Origin: Myxococcales bacterium
Lineage (GTDB): Bacteria; Myxococcota_A; Polyangia; Polyangiales; Polyangiaceae
Direction: 5' to 3'
NCBI GenBank assembly: GCA_004193285.1
Contig: SECP01000026.1
Location: forward strand, 46,159-110,158
Length of the DNA: 64,000 bases
The notes under the pieces are model-generated. The model was not told the DNA's origin and did not search any database. It saw nothing but the letters and a program-made list of their open reading frames with translations. This document shows positions 1 to 9,074 of the stretch, one piece after another (the first letter of the stretch is position 1; the number at the start of each line of letters is the position of its first letter). The position numbers and the translations under genes were made by a program.

Positions 1-372
1 AGAAGCGAACGCGTTCACCTCGCCCGGCGTCGCGTCCACGACGAGCGGGATGCCGTTCACTCGCGACTGTTGTTGTGCCGGCAGTGCCGCGACGAGCTCG
101 TTGAGCACTTGCTGCGCGCGGCCGCGAAGGAAAGCAATGTCGTGATGGATGACGGGGTCGTTCGCGCTCACCGCCACCGTCGGCGCCACCGTCGCGACGG
201 GAGCGGGGACCCCGGGCTGAGCGGTCGCCGGTTGCCCGACCGCGGTTCCTCCGGGCGCGGGCTGGCCGTAATACACGGGCTGCGAGCGTTCGCGCGCACA
301 GCCAGAACCCAGCACCACGCAAAAGAACGAAAGCGCCACACCGAGAGCACGGTCGAACCCAGACGCAGCCAT
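1..372 (-). CDS. Lipoprotein, possibly an M48-type metalloprotease, 5'-complete but cut off by the window edge
   Basis: The frame is open from an ATG at 370-372 through to base 1, so 124 codons of the N-terminus are visible and the C-terminus is missing. Residues 1-25 form a signal peptide whose VLGSGC block is a plausible lipobox (Cys about 25). A Pro/Ala/Val/Thr-rich linker follows to about residue 75. The last visible stretch, GIPLVVDATPGEVNAFAS, resembles the region just before the HExxH site in M48 (Ste24/HtpX-like) peptidases, where VNAFA is typical. The zinc-binding motif itself lies outside the window, so the family call is inference. The gene diverges from the phospholipase D gene, with 62 bases between the two starts. 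Confidence 0.65.
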   Translation of the reverse strand, partial: MAASGFDRALGVALSFFCVVLGSGCARERSQPVYYGQPAPGGTAVGQPATAQPGVPAPVATVAPTVAVSANDPVIHHDIAFLRGRAQQVLNELVAALPAQQQSRVNGIPLVVDATPGEVNAFAS

Positions 373-434
373 GCGCCAAACATAGCAGGTCGCTTGCCAG
401 CGCCGGGCGATCACCCCATCTTCTGTCCCGGCCG

Positions 435-1604
435 ATGGAGAACCAGTATGTCCCGCTTCGCTTTCGCAAGGTTCACGGCCGCTTCGTTCCCGGCAACGCC
501 GTGCGCTTCCTGCGCGACGGGCGCGAGGCTTTTCCCCCCATGCTCGAGGCCATCGCTCAGGCCCGCCGGCAGGTCCTGCTCGAGATGTACTGGTTCGGGT
601 CGGACGCGGTGGGGCGGCGTTTCACGGAGGAGCTGCTGCGCGCCCGTCAGCGCGGGGTAGAGGTCGCGGTCATTTACGACTCCGTGGGCTCGATCGGGGC
701 GGATCAGGCCATGTTCACCGAGCTGCAAGCGGCCGGTGCGCACGTGCTGGAGTACAACCCGGTGGCGCCGTGGCGCCGCAAGGTTCGCGTCTCCTTCTCG
801 CGTCTGTCGCGGCGGGACCACCGTAAAATCCTCGTGGTGGACGGCAACGTCGGCTTCACGGGGGGCATCAACCTGGCGAGCCAGTGGGCGCCGCTCGAAG
901 AGGGCGGCGAGGGCTGGCGGGACGACATGATGCGAATCGAGGGCCGCGCGGTGAACGGCCTGTCGCACTGCTTTCACCGCGCCTGGCGGAGGCACTCGCT
1001 GCCGCGGCTCCTTCACCTTCACGCCGCCCAGCCGGTAGCGGCAAGCGGTGAGCGTCTCCTGCCGGTGCGGATCTTGGGGGAGCGCTACTTTCGCCATCGC
1101 CACGAGATCGCGCGGGACTACGTATCGCGGGTCTACGCGGCGAAAAAGAGCGTCTACATCGCGAACTCCTACTTCGTGCCGGACGGCACGGTTCGTCGCG
1201 CTCTCATGCGCGCGGCGTCACGGGGAGTGGACGTGCGCGTGATCGTTCCCGCCCATAGCGACGTGGAGGCCGTGAAGTACGCCGGGCGCGCTCAGTACCA
1301 GCGCTTGCTGGAGGCGGGCGTGCGAATCTACGAGTGGCAAGAGGGGATGTTCCACGCCAAAACCGCGGCCATCGACTCCCAGTGGTGCACCACGGGGACG
1401 TTCAATTTCGACTACATGTCGCTGCGCAACAACCTCGAGGTGAACGCGAGCGTGCTGGACGAAGAGCTGGCGACCGAGGTCGTGGCGTCCTTCCGGGAAG
1501 ACCTGAAGAGCTCTCACGAGGTGGAGCTGAAGAACGTCGTGGCGCGCAGCTTGTCGGATCGCCTGATCGAGAACACCTTCTATCGTCTACGAAAGTTCCT
1601 GTGA
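435..1604 (+). CDS. Cardiolipin synthase-like phospholipase D (ClsB type)
   Basis: This 389-residue protein has two HxKxxxxD (HKD) motifs, the hallmark of the phospholipase D superfamily: H129-K131-D136 followed by GFTGG, and H307-K309-D314. Enzymes of this class make cardiolipin from phosphatidylglycerol or other phosphatidyl donors at the inner membrane. There is no N-terminal transmembrane pair, so it is closer to the ClsB/YbhO type than to ClsA, and the length fits that group. The ATG at 435 is the first in frame. The stop overlaps the GTG of the next gene (GTGA), which suggests translational coupling. Another PLD-type hydrolase activity cannot be ruled out. Confidence 0.88.
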   Translation: MENQYVPLRFRKVHGRFVPGNAVRFLRDGREAFPPMLEAIAQARRQVLLEMYWFGSDAVGRRFTEELLRARQRGVEVAVIYDSVGSIGADQAMFTELQAAGAHVLEYNPVAPWRRKVRVSFSRLSRRDHRKILVVDGNVGFTGGINLASQWAPLEEGGEGWRDDMMRIEGRAVNGLSHCFHRAWRRHSLPRLLHLHAAQPVAASGERLLPVRILGERYFRHRHEIARDYVSRVYAAKKSVYIANSYFVPDGTVRRALMRAASRGVDVRVIVPAHSDVEAVKYAGRAQYQRLLEAGVRIYEWQEGMFHAKTAAIDSQWCTTGTFNFDYMSLRNNLEVNASVLDEELATEVVASFREDLKSSHEVELKNVVARSLSDRLIENTFYRLRKFL

Positions 1605-2803
1605 CCGAACCTCCCGCCTTCGAGCTTCGCACTCACGCTTCCATGCGTCACCTCGGGCAAGACACGTGGCAGCAGCTGCTTCCGCCGGGGCGCCCTCCGT
1701 TTCTCTCCTTCGAGTGGCTGGACGCGCTGGAGCGCACCGGCTGCGTCGGGGAGGACAAGGGCTGGCTGCCGCAGCACATCACCTTGCACGAAAACGGCGT
1801 GTGCGTGGCGGCCGCGCCCGCTTACGTCAAGACGAACAGCGAGGGCGAGTTCGTGTTCGATTACTCGTGGGCCCGGCACTCGGAGGGCGTGCTGCGGGCG
1901 CCCTATTACCCGAAGCTCGTGCTCGCCGTGCCGTTCACGCCCGCGACGGGGCCGCGCATCTTGGTGCGAGCCGATAGCGACCGCGCCCGAATCATGTCGG
2001 CTTTCGCGCGCGCCCTCCCGCAGCTATGCGCAGCGCTGCCTGTCTCGGGCGCCCACGTGCTGTTCCCCTCGGAAGGGGAGAGCGCGGAGCTGACCCAAGC
2101 CGGGTTGGCCGAGCGGCGCGGCGTTCAGTTCCATTGGACGAACCCTGGCTACCGCGACTTCGACGACTTTCTGTCGCGGATGAACAGCAAGAAGCGCAAC
2201 CAACTCAAGCGTGAACGCCGAGAGATGCACGACCGCGGGGTCGAGATCCGCGCCCTCTCCGGGCGAGAGCTCACCCCGGAGCTCGTGGATTTCGTGTTCG
2301 ACTTTTACCTGAGCACGGTCGAAAAGTTTGCTTGGGGTCGCCAGTACCTGTGCCGCGAGCTATTCGAGGAAGTCGCCAAGACCATGCCCGACGAGCTTCA
2401 CGTGGTGGTAGCGGAGCAGGCCGGCAAACGGCTCGGCGGTGCCTTCAATTTCTTGGGCAAAGACGCGCTGTACGGCCGCTATTGGGGCGCCACTCACGAG
2501 GTGCCATTCCTGCACTTCAACGTGTGCTTCTACTTCGGCATAGAGGAGTGCATCCGACGTGGTCTGTCGAAGTTCGAGCCGGGGGCGGGCGGAGAGCACA
2601 AGGTCGCGCGCGGCTTCGAGCCGACCGTGACCTACAGCTCCCATTACCTCCGGCATCGCCAGCTGGACGCGGCGGTGAGGGACTTTCTCGAGCGCGAACG
2701 CGAGGCGGTGACCGAGCACGTCGCCCAGTCGCGCGCGGAGGGCGTGCTGCGCCCCTTCGAGCACGCCGAGTCTATCGACGAGCCGAGTCCGTCGACCAAG
2801 TGA
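1601..2803 (+). CDS. FemAB/GNAT-like acyltransferase (PF04339-type, peptidoglycan-associated)
   Basis: The 400-residue product matches the PF04339-like group (formerly DUF482), built from two tandem GNAT folds and related to FemAB transferases. Visible family features are LSFEWLDALERTG near residue 40, a basic NSKKRNQLKRERREM stretch near residue 195, RYWGATHEVPFLHFNVCFY near 295, and GAGGEHKVARGFEP near 330. The start is the GTG at 1601, which overlaps the stop of the phospholipase D gene by 4 bases; an ATG at 1643 is the alternative. The family is usually linked to envelope modification, which fits co-transcription with a cardiolipin synthase, but no substrate is known. The 3' end overlaps the convergent gene by 32 bases. 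Confidence 0.8.
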   Translation: MTEPPAFELRTHASMRHLGQDTWQQLLPPGRPPFLSFEWLDALERTGCVGEDKGWLPQHITLHENGVCVAAAPAYVKTNSEGEFVFDYSWARHSEGVLRAPYYPKLVLAVPFTPATGPRILVRADSDRARIMSAFARALPQLCAALPVSGAHVLFPSEGESAELTQAGLAERRGVQFHWTNPGYRDFDDFLSRMNSKKRNQLKRERREMHDRGVEIRALSGRELTPELVDFVFDFYLSTVEKFAWGRQYLCRELFEEVAKTMPDELHVVVAEQAGKRLGGAFNFLGKDALYGRYWGATHEVPFLHFNVCFYFGIEECIRRGLSKFEPGAGGEHKVARGFEPTVTYSSHYLRHRQLDAAVRDFLEREREAVTEHVAQSRAEGVLRPFEHAESIDEPSPSTK

Positions 2804-3389
2804 GCAGGTGGTAACCGAGAGACGCGGTGAATAGCCAGGCGCTATCGCCTTCGTCCGCGAAGCGCCGCTCGGCGCGCAGGTCCAGCCAAGGGCCCTCGGC
2901 GCGGCCCAGCAATGGCAGACCGAAGCCTGCGCCGAGCTCGAAGCCCCGCTCGTCACCGAAGCCGCGGCCGAGAGGCTCCGCGAAGTACGCGCCCGCGCTC
3001 AGCGAGAGCGAGTCCAAGCTCAAATCCAGCAAGGCGGGGCCGCGCTCCCAATCTTGCGAGAAGCGCGGCAAAAACAGCGGCCTCACGTCCAGCCCAAGCG
3101 AGGCGACCCGCTCGGGCCTCCGCTCCGCGCCGCCGAACGCGTCGGAGTAACGGCCGTACACTCCGGCGATCCACAAGTAGTGCGCGGACAGACGCAGCGA
3201 CGCCCGCGGCTCGCCGTCTTCGAGCTCCGCGCCGACGTCCGCGGCGACGGCTACCAAGCCGTCCAAGCGGCCGTACACGCCGTCAGCCCCGGGTAAGGGC
3301 GCATGCACGCGTTCCGGCGCGTCCGCACGCGCATGAGCGGCGCATAGCAGCAAGCCGAGCGTAGGGACGAGAAGGCGCAACCGCTTCAT
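2772..3389 (-). CDS. Exported beta-barrel-like protein of unknown function
   Basis: The 205-residue protein begins with a clear Sec signal peptide (MKRLRLLVPTLGLLLCAAHA, then RADAPERV). The mature part has alternating hydrophobic strands (LRLSAHYLWIAGVYGRYSDA, LDLSLDSLSLSAGAYF, LFTASLGYHLLTW) that read as a small outer-membrane barrel or periplasmic beta domain. I do not recognise a named family. Its ATG overlaps the stop of the upstream HD-domain gene (ATGA), so the two are probably one operon. The longer open frame upstream of this ATG is the antisense/out-of-frame shadow of the HD gene. Its last 32 bases overlap the convergent acyltransferase gene. Confidence 0.7.
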   Translation of the reverse strand: MKRLRLLVPTLGLLLCAAHARADAPERVHAPLPGADGVYGRLDGLVAVAADVGAELEDGEPRASLRLSAHYLWIAGVYGRYSDAFGGAERRPERVASLGLDVRPLFLPRFSQDWERGPALLDLSLDSLSLSAGAYFAEPLGRGFGDERGFELGAGFGLPLLGRAEGPWLDLRAERRFADEGDSAWLFTASLGYHLLTWSTDSARR

Positions 3390-4684
3390 GGGCGCTCTTG
3401 GCCGAACGCGGCCACGATGCGATCGCGCAGCTCCGGCGCGAACACGACCCGGACGCGTTCCATGCGCTCGCTCCGGAGCCGGCCCAGCAAAAACGAGACG
3501 TCCGAGAGCGCACGGCTCTTGCCATTGGGAAACACGACCGTCAGCGGATCCTCGGAGTCGTCGAACGCGACGGTGGAGGCCGCGTCCAACCCCACGTAAA
3601 CCTCGGGATCCAGGCCGGCATCTCGAGCGATGTCGCGCGCCACCTCCAGCGCCGCAAGGCGAGCGGCGGGCGTCGCTTGCTCGCCGAACAGCTCGTAGGT
3701 CTTGAACAGGTTGCGCGCGTAGAAGCGCTGGCACAGGTCCCCGAGCAACGGATCGGCGGATTCGCACCAGCTTGCCAGCGCGACCCAGAGCGCGGCGTCG
3801 TCCAGCTTCAGGTACTGGCCGAGTGACGTTTGCCCTCCGACCGCGATGTCGCGGATCGCTGCCGGCGTGCCCTCCACGCGCGTGCCGTCCTGCGTGAGCT
3901 GACCCACGCGCTCCAAGATGCGCGAGAGCATCCACTCGCTCGCACGTTCGGTCTTGTGGAAATAGACCTGCTGAAACATGAACAGGCGGGCCAGAAGGAA
4001 CGATTCGATGGCGGGAATGCCCTTGGCGCCATCGATGGCCAGCGGCGGGGCCTTGTCGCTGGTCGGCACGCCGAAACGCAAGCTGCGCAGGAGCCAGTCG
4101 AGGTCGAAGGCGCCGTAGCTGACGCCCGTCGCGTGCGCGTCGCGCAGCAGGTAGTCGCAGCGGTCCACGTCGAACGTTCCGCTGACGGCCTTGGCCAAGA
4201 AGGTGAGCTCGTGCTTGCCCTGCACCAAGTCCGCGACGCGGTCGGGCAGGGTCGCGTCGAAGCGTCTTAGGATGCGGCTCACGTCCGTGCTCGGGTCGAG
4301 CACGATTTCTTTCGTCCACTCTTCGTGCAGCCTCGCCTGCGGCAAGACTTGCTCGAACAGGTGCGAAAACGGTCCATGCCCGACGTCGTGGAGGAGGGCG
4401 GCCGCCAGCGCGTCGCGCGCGCGCTCGGTGGTGAGGCGCTGCCAATAGGGGAGCGCGTCGTGAATCGAGCGCAGGCGCCGCACGAGTCGGGTCATGACGC
4501 ACGCAGAGCCGATGGCGTGGGCGAAGCGCGTATGGTCGGCGCCGGGGTAGGCCAGTGACGCCAGCCCGGTCTGGCGCACGCGGCGGAGGCGCTGGAGCTC
4601 CCGCGCCTCCAGGAGCGCCGGCACGATCGACTCTTCCTCCGCCTCGAAGGAGACGAGCCCATGGACGGGGTCTCTCAGGATCAT
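3386..4684 (-). CDS. HD-domain phosphohydrolase (SAMHD1/YdhJ-like, putative dNTPase)
   Basis: The 432-residue product starts MILRDPVHGLVSF, typical of the HD superfamily COG1078 group that includes dNTP triphosphohydrolases. The metal-binding set is visible: HTRFAHAIG (H56), ALLHDVGHGPFSHLF (H99, D100, H103), and the distal Asp in a DRCDYLLRDA block near residue 178. These cytosolic enzymes hydrolyse nucleotides; members of this subgroup have varied or unknown preferences, so dNTPase is inference. It is the first gene of a two-gene operon with the exported protein downstream (4-base overlap). Upstream lies a 574-base gene-free stretch. Confidence 0.85.
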   Translation of the reverse strand: MILRDPVHGLVSFEAEEESIVPALLEARELQRLRRVRQTGLASLAYPGADHTRFAHAIGSACVMTRLVRRLRSIHDALPYWQRLTTERARDALAAALLHDVGHGPFSHLFEQVLPQARLHEEWTKEIVLDPSTDVSRILRRFDATLPDRVADLVQGKHELTFLAKAVSGTFDVDRCDYLLRDAHATGVSYGAFDLDWLLRSLRFGVPTSDKAPPLAIDGAKGIPAIESFLLARLFMFQQVYFHKTERASEWMLSRILERVGQLTQDGTRVEGTPAAIRDIAVGGQTSLGQYLKLDDAALWVALASWCESADPLLGDLCQRFYARNLFKTYELFGEQATPAARLAALEVARDIARDAGLDPEVYVGLDAASTVAFDDSEDPLTVVFPNGKSRALSDVSFLLGRLRSERMERVRVVFAPELRDRIVAAFGQERP

Positions 4685-5258
4685 AGAACAACCTGTGGAT
4701 AGCCCAACGTGGCGGCCGCGTCTCGGCTCGGGACGGAAAAACGCGCGCTCGCCGCCCGTAATCGTGAGGCAAGATTCCCGTACGGGCCTGGCTCGGGGCC
4801 GCTCACGTGCCTTGGGCGAAAATGACCTGCACTGACGCCGGCTTGGCGGCGAAAGCCGAGCGGCGCGAAAGCGCCCGCCAGCGCGTGGATTCGCGCGGCT
4901 CCGCCCATGGCCTCGCCTCTCGGCGTCTCGGCTTGAGTGCGCGCCGGCCCAAGGAAGGCGTCTTGGCGGAGTCTCATCACGCCGATGACGTTTGTCTGGC
5001 CCGGCGAAACCCGCGCGTTTCTCGGGCGAATCTCACAACTGTCCGCCGAGCGTCCGCGGCCAGTTGTGAGATCCTTCGACCTCGAGCAAGCCCCACAAGC
5101 TCAATCAAGCCCGACGAAGCCTGACAAGCTCAAAGGCGCTCGACCTCCGCGAGCGCCGCGAGCGCCCACAAGGCCGACAGACAGAGCCGCGTATAGCTCT
5201 GAAGGGTTACTGACCCGACTGGACAGAGCGAGGTTTTCGCGGTTTGCTATCTAGATCT
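4685..5258. other. Gene-free intergenic region between divergent genes
   Basis: This stretch separates the HD-domain gene from the helicase-associated-domain gene. Short open frames exist on both strands, but none has a family signature, a good ribosome binding site or a coherent composition. The half nearest the HD gene is plain GC-rich sequence. The other half contains a perfect inverted repeat (5030-5072) and a stretch poor in GC contrast with repeated CAAGC / GACAAGCTC words near 5085-5130. It must hold the promoters for both flanking genes. Confidence 0.6.
5030..5072. repeat. Perfect 12-bp inverted repeat with 19-nt spacer
   Basis: ATCTCACAACTG at 5030-5041 is the exact reverse complement of CAGTTGTGAGAT at 5061-5072. 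The spacer is GC-rich and unpaired at its edges, and no T-run follows either arm, so a terminator is unlikely. Position in the divergent promoter region, about 190 bases upstream of the gene starting at 5259, suggests an operator for a dimeric regulator. Confidence 0.6.
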
Positions 5259-7586
5259 ATGAGTAACTCCCGACGCGAAGGCGGACAGACCGAGAGGCCT
5301 GGGGTGGCCATCCGGTTGGTGGACGTTCTCCGCGTTCTGCCGGACCGGGAGCTCGAGTCCCTGATCGCGCGCCTGAAGATCAAGACAGACGAGGCGAAGC
5401 GCATCGACGTGCCGTCCCAAGTGGCGCGCATGCTCCTGCAGCTGCCGGAGATTCGGGATACCTCGCTGCTGCCGGGCCCGACGCGAGAGCTCCTCTATCG
5501 AATCGCAGAGGCGAAAGGCGTGCTCGTCGCGAGCGCGCTGCCCCCTGCCGTCGAGCCGCTCGTGGCCCGCGGCATCGTGTTCGTGCGCGGCGCGGCGCGC
5601 GGCGTCGAGCTGCTGCTGCCCATCGCCTACATGCTGCAGCTGCGCAGCTGGGAAGGTGAGGACCCCCGCGGCGTGCGCGCGCTTTTGTCTCAGGTCTCCC
5701 AGGAGGTGGCAGGCAGCATCGCCGGTCACTACCTCGGGCGTCCGGCGACGCCGCCCATGGCGCTCGCCCTCGAGCCGGCTTGGGAGGTGCTTACCCATCC
5801 GCAAAAGCTTGCGCGCGAGCTAGAGGAGCTCGCTCCTCTCGAACGCAAGCTGCTCGCGGCGGTGGATACGGTCGGCGGCGAGGTGGAGACGGACGAGCTC
5901 CTGGATCTGGAGCGCGAGCCGCTGCGCCTGCGCGGCGCCACCGGCGCGACGCCCTCGCGCCGCGGCGTCGGTTTCGCGCTGGAGCGCCGCGGCTACCTGG
6001 TGCCGATCCACCCCAATCGCCACATCATTCCGAGTGAGGTCGCGACGATCGTCGGTGCTTCGCGCCGCGCCGAGCGCGAGACGCAGCGCCGGGAGATCCG
6101 CAGCTTCGTTCTGGCGGACGATCACGCGCCCCGTCGCGCGCGCTTTGCGGAGGATCCCGCGGCGCTCGCCCTGGCGATGGCGCTCACGGTGCGTGATCCG
6201 TCGCTGGAGCTGCGCACCGACATCGGCACTCCTCGCTCGCTCATCGGCAAGCTGTCGACGCGCTTCGGCAAAGATCCGGACCGGGTCGCGTTCATCGCTG
6301 CCCTCAGCCGCGCCGTCGGCTTGTGGGATCCCTCGGCGGTGAGCGTTGCCTCGCCGCCCGGCTCGCACGACGTGGGCGCGCTCGGCCGCGCCTTGTTCGA
6401 CGCGTGGCGCCGCGGCGGCGCGTGGGACGAAGCTCGGCCGGACGGCGAGGTCATGCGAGTCGCGCAGGGCTCGCGCGAGGCAAGCGCCGTCGGCAGCGTC
6501 CGCGATCTGGTGCTGGAGGCCCTGCAGGAGCTGGGGGATGGCCGCTGGGTGCCGTGGGAGGCGATCGCCGGCTACGTGCGGTCGGACTCACGCGCGCCGG
6601 GCCTGCTCCGTCTCATTCAGCGTTGGGCGCAGCGAGCGGGGGTGGAAGCTCCCACGCCGGCGGAAATTGCGCGCCGCATCGCGTTCGAGAGCTTGCACGG
6701 CCTCGGCGTGGTGGACATCGGCGACGCGGACTCGGACGAGGCGGACTCGCTGGGGCCGACCCTGCGCATCACTCCGCGCGGTCGCGCCTACTTGGGGGAT
6801 GTCTCGCCGAGCAGCACCTCCGCCCCCAAATCCAGCAGCGACCATAGCCGCTTCACCGACAACCAAGCGCTGCGCATCGGCCCCCTCACGAAGACGGGGC
6901 ACGTGCTCGCACTTTCGCCGTTCGTCGAGGTGGGAGCCGTGTCTGGTACGCTAGACGTGCTCATCACCGCCCAAACTCTGGCGCAAGCGCTAGGAGCCGG
7001 CTTCGAGGCGGACGTGATTCAGGCCCGCATCGAGCTCGTCGCGGTGCTGCCGGATCCCATCGCGCGCACCCTGGCGCAGGCCAGCGCCGTCGTCGGGCGC
7101 GCTGAGTTCGTGGTCACCTCGGGCTTCCTCTGGGTGGAAGATCCGGAAGTGCGCGAGCTGCTCCGCACTCGCCGCCAGACTCAAGATCTGTTCATCGACC
7201 CCTCGCCGCCGGCAGGCTTGCTGCTCGCGGCGGGCATCGACATCGAGCGGCTCGCGCGACGATGCCGGACCCTCGGCGTGGAGGTGGTGGTGGAAGGGGA
7301 GGTGTACCGCACCCGGTCCATCCCGCCCGGTCGCGGCAGCGGCGCTCGCCGCCTGGAATCATCCGGCAGTCTGCCCGCGATGCGCAGCTCGCGGCCCCCG
7401 CCTCGCGGAGTCACGGGAGCCCCGCCCAGCGTCGGCCGCTCTCTGCCGAGCACCGGCGGCACCCGCAGCAGCGGTGGCTCACGCGGCCCCGCCATGCGCA
7501 GCCCCACGCCGAATCCCACGAGCAGCGGCCGCACCTCCACCGCCTCGAGCCCCCCTCCAGCCAACCCGATCAAACGCGGCACGTAA
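5259..7586 (+). CDS. Helicase-associated-domain (XPB/Ssl2-like N-terminal domain) protein
   Basis: The protein has about 775 residues. It resembles the bacterial helicase-associated proteins (PF13625-like) that lack a helicase motor. An N-terminal block (VLRVLPDRELESLIARLKIK) is followed by winged-helix-like segments, and a C-terminal block (about 535-690) contains LVEVGAVSGTLDVLITAQTL-like and SGFLWVEDPEVRELLRTRR elements. The last 85 residues are Ser/Gly/Pro/Arg-rich and disordered. No Walker A or DEAD/DEAH motif is present, so it is unlikely to be a helicase by itself. The start is ATG 5259; a TTG at 5244, spaced 10 nt from a GCGAGG sequence, is an alternative. It converges on lysA. Confidence 0.6.
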   Translation: MSNSRREGGQTERPGVAIRLVDVLRVLPDRELESLIARLKIKTDEAKRIDVPSQVARMLLQLPEIRDTSLLPGPTRELLYRIAEAKGVLVASALPPAVEPLVARGIVFVRGAARGVELLLPIAYMLQLRSWEGEDPRGVRALLSQVSQEVAGSIAGHYLGRPATPPMALALEPAWEVLTHPQKLARELEELAPLERKLLAAVDTVGGEVETDELLDLEREPLRLRGATGATPSRRGVGFALERRGYLVPIHPNRHIIPSEVATIVGASRRAERETQRREIRSFVLADDHAPRRARFAEDPAALALAMALTVRDPSLELRTDIGTPRSLIGKLSTRFGKDPDRVAFIAALSRAVGLWDPSAVSVASPPGSHDVGALGRALFDAWRRGGAWDEARPDGEVMRVAQGSREASAVGSVRDLVLEALQELGDGRWVPWEAIAGYVRSDSRAPGLLRLIQRWAQRAGVEAPTPAEIARRIAFESLHGLGVVDIGDADSDEADSLGPTLRITPRGRAYLGDVSPSSTSAPKSSSDHSRFTDNQALRIGPLTKTGHVLALSPFVEVGAVSGTLDVLITAQTLAQALGAGFEADVIQARIELVAVLPDPIARTLAQASAVVGRAEFVVTSGFLWVEDPEVRELLRTRRQTQDLFIDPSPPAGLLLAAGIDIERLARRCRTLGVEVVVEGEVYRTRSIPPGRGSGARRLESSGSLPAMRSSRPPPRGVTGAPPSVGRSLPSTGGTRSSGGSRGPAMRSPTPNPTSSGRTSTASSPPPANPIKRGT

Positions 7587-7600
7587 GTCACCGCGAGCGT

Positions 7601-7614
7601 GGGCGGCGCCGCCC
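7601..7614. repeat. GC-only palindrome between convergent genes
   Basis: GGGCGGCGCCGCCC is a perfect 14-bp palindrome lying between the stop of the gene ending at 7586 and the stop of lysA at 7631. With flanking GGCGCC copies it could fold into a stem in either transcript. It may help separate the convergent transcripts, but no T-run follows. Confidence 0.35.
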
Positions 7615-7630
7615 CGCCGGGAACGGCGCC

Positions 7631-8887
7631 TCAAGCCTCTAGGCGACGCTCCAGCCAGGCTTTCACGCCCGGGGAGCGGCTCACGGAGGCGATCTTGCCG
7701 CCCTGAATGAAGACTTCGCTCGGCAGCGCGCGACCGTTGTACTCGCTCGCCATGACGAAGCCGTAGGCTCCAGCGTCGCGGATCGCTACCAATCCTTCGG
7801 GGTTAGGCCCGAGGGGGTGCGCACCGAAGTCGTCGCTGCTCTCGCACACCGGGCCGACGACGCGCCACTCCGGTTCCGCCGGGACGGCTTCGAGCAGCTC
7901 GATGCGATGCTTGGCCGAGTAGAGCGCGGGACGGATCAAGTCGTTCATGCCGGCGCTGATCATCGCCCACCGACGCTCGGCGCTGCGTTTCGTCTGCACC
8001 ACGCGCGCGACGACCACGCCGAACGGCGCTACGAGGCTGCGACCCGGCTCGACCACGATCATGAGATCAGAGAGCCCCGCGTCGCGCAGCGTGCGAACGC
8101 AGGTGTGAGCGAATTCGGAAGGAGCCACGCTGGGAGCGGCGCCGTAATCGACCCCAAAACCCCCGCCGAAGTCCACGTACTTGAGCGTCGACACGCTCTC
8201 CCGTCGCTCTCGGGTGAGCTCGCACACTTTGCGAGCCGAGCGCGCGTACGCGTCCGTCGCGGTGAGCATCGAGCCGATGTGCGTGGAGAGCCCGACTTGC
8301 GCCAGGCGCCCTTCCGAACCGTCGATCACGCCGTAGGCGGCCACCAGATCGCTCTCGCTGATGCCGAACTTCGCCTCGTCGTGGCCGGTAGCGATGTGCG
8401 AGTGCGAGTCGATCTCGATGCCTGGATTGAGACGAAGCGAAACGTCGGCCCGATGGCCCACGGCGCGCGCGCGCGCGGCGATGCGGCTCAGCTCCTCCAC
8501 GGACTCGGCCTGAATGGCGAGGATGCCCTTGGAGATCGCGAGGTCCAGCTCGGAGTCCTCCTTGGCCACGCCGCTCATCACGAGCTTTTGGGCCGGCACC
8601 CCGCACGCCAGCGCCAGCTCCACCTCGGCGCCCGAGACCGCGTCGACGCCGGCGCCTTCGGCCGCGAAGGCGCGAACGACCGTACCCGCACTGTTGGCCT
8701 TGATGGCGTAGGCGACGAGGTGCGGTGCGTCACCGAAAGCATGTTTCAACGACCGCAACGTTTCGGTCATCCCATCGACGTCGTAGACGTACGCCGGAAG
8801 CTCGACTTCCGCGTCACGAATCACTTGAGAAAGGCGCATCGAGCCCAAGACGGCCGAGTCTTGCGCATCGCGTCGAAATCCGGTCAT
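7631..8887 (-). CDS. lysA: Diaminopimelate decarboxylase
   Basis: This 418-residue PLP enzyme of the alanine-racemase fold type III group converts meso-diaminopimelate to L-lysine, the last step of lysine synthesis. The Schiff-base lysine is K63 in AYAIKANS. Other family motifs are HIGSML, the phosphate-binding GGGFGVDYG, EPGRSLVAPFG, CESSDDFG and DAGAYGFVMASEYNGR near the C-terminus. Length and motif order match LysA rather than ornithine/arginine decarboxylases. A methionine at residue 17 (MRLSQVI) is a possible alternative start. It is divergent from pyk with 187 bases between the starts. Confidence 0.95.
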   Translation of the reverse strand: MTGFRRDAQDSAVLGSMRLSQVIRDAEVELPAYVYDVDGMTETLRSLKHAFGDAPHLVAYAIKANSAGTVVRAFAAEGAGVDAVSGAEVELALACGVPAQKLVMSGVAKEDSELDLAISKGILAIQAESVEELSRIAARARAVGHRADVSLRLNPGIEIDSHSHIATGHDEAKFGISESDLVAAYGVIDGSEGRLAQVGLSTHIGSMLTATDAYARSARKVCELTRERRESVSTLKYVDFGGGFGVDYGAAPSVAPSEFAHTCVRTLRDAGLSDLMIVVEPGRSLVAPFGVVVARVVQTKRSAERRWAMISAGMNDLIRPALYSAKHRIELLEAVPAEPEWRVVGPVCESSDDFGAHPLGPNPEGLVAIRDAGAYGFVMASEYNGRALPSEVFIQGGKIASVSRSPGVKAWLERRLEA

Positions 8888-9022
8888 GGCCCGTCCTCTA
8901 CCATGACGACGAAGAAAGGCCGAAAGTCAAACTCACGGCCGGTCACTGCGTGCTAACAAGAGCGCCAGCGTGATGCGATCTGGTGCATCCACATGGCTTT
9001 CGCTGTGGCATGCTCCCCCCCC

Positions 9023-9044
9023 GCCAGCGCGTCCCTACGCTGGC
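9023..9044 (+). promoter_or_regulatory. 5'-leader hairpin and C8 tract before pyk
   Basis: GCCAGCG (9023-9029) pairs perfectly with CGCTGGC (9038-9044) around an 8-nt loop, 30 bases before the pyk ATG. It directly follows a run of eight C residues (9015-9022). The hairpin is far enough from the start codon not to hide it. Its role is unknown. Confidence 0.4.
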
Positions 9045-9074
9045 CCCATCCAACAGAAGAATCGGACGACCTAG

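Noticed and set aside
70..660. 196-codon plus-strand open frame at the window start
   Set aside because: It overlaps the minus-strand lipoprotein gene and the phospholipase D gene in another frame and has no family features.
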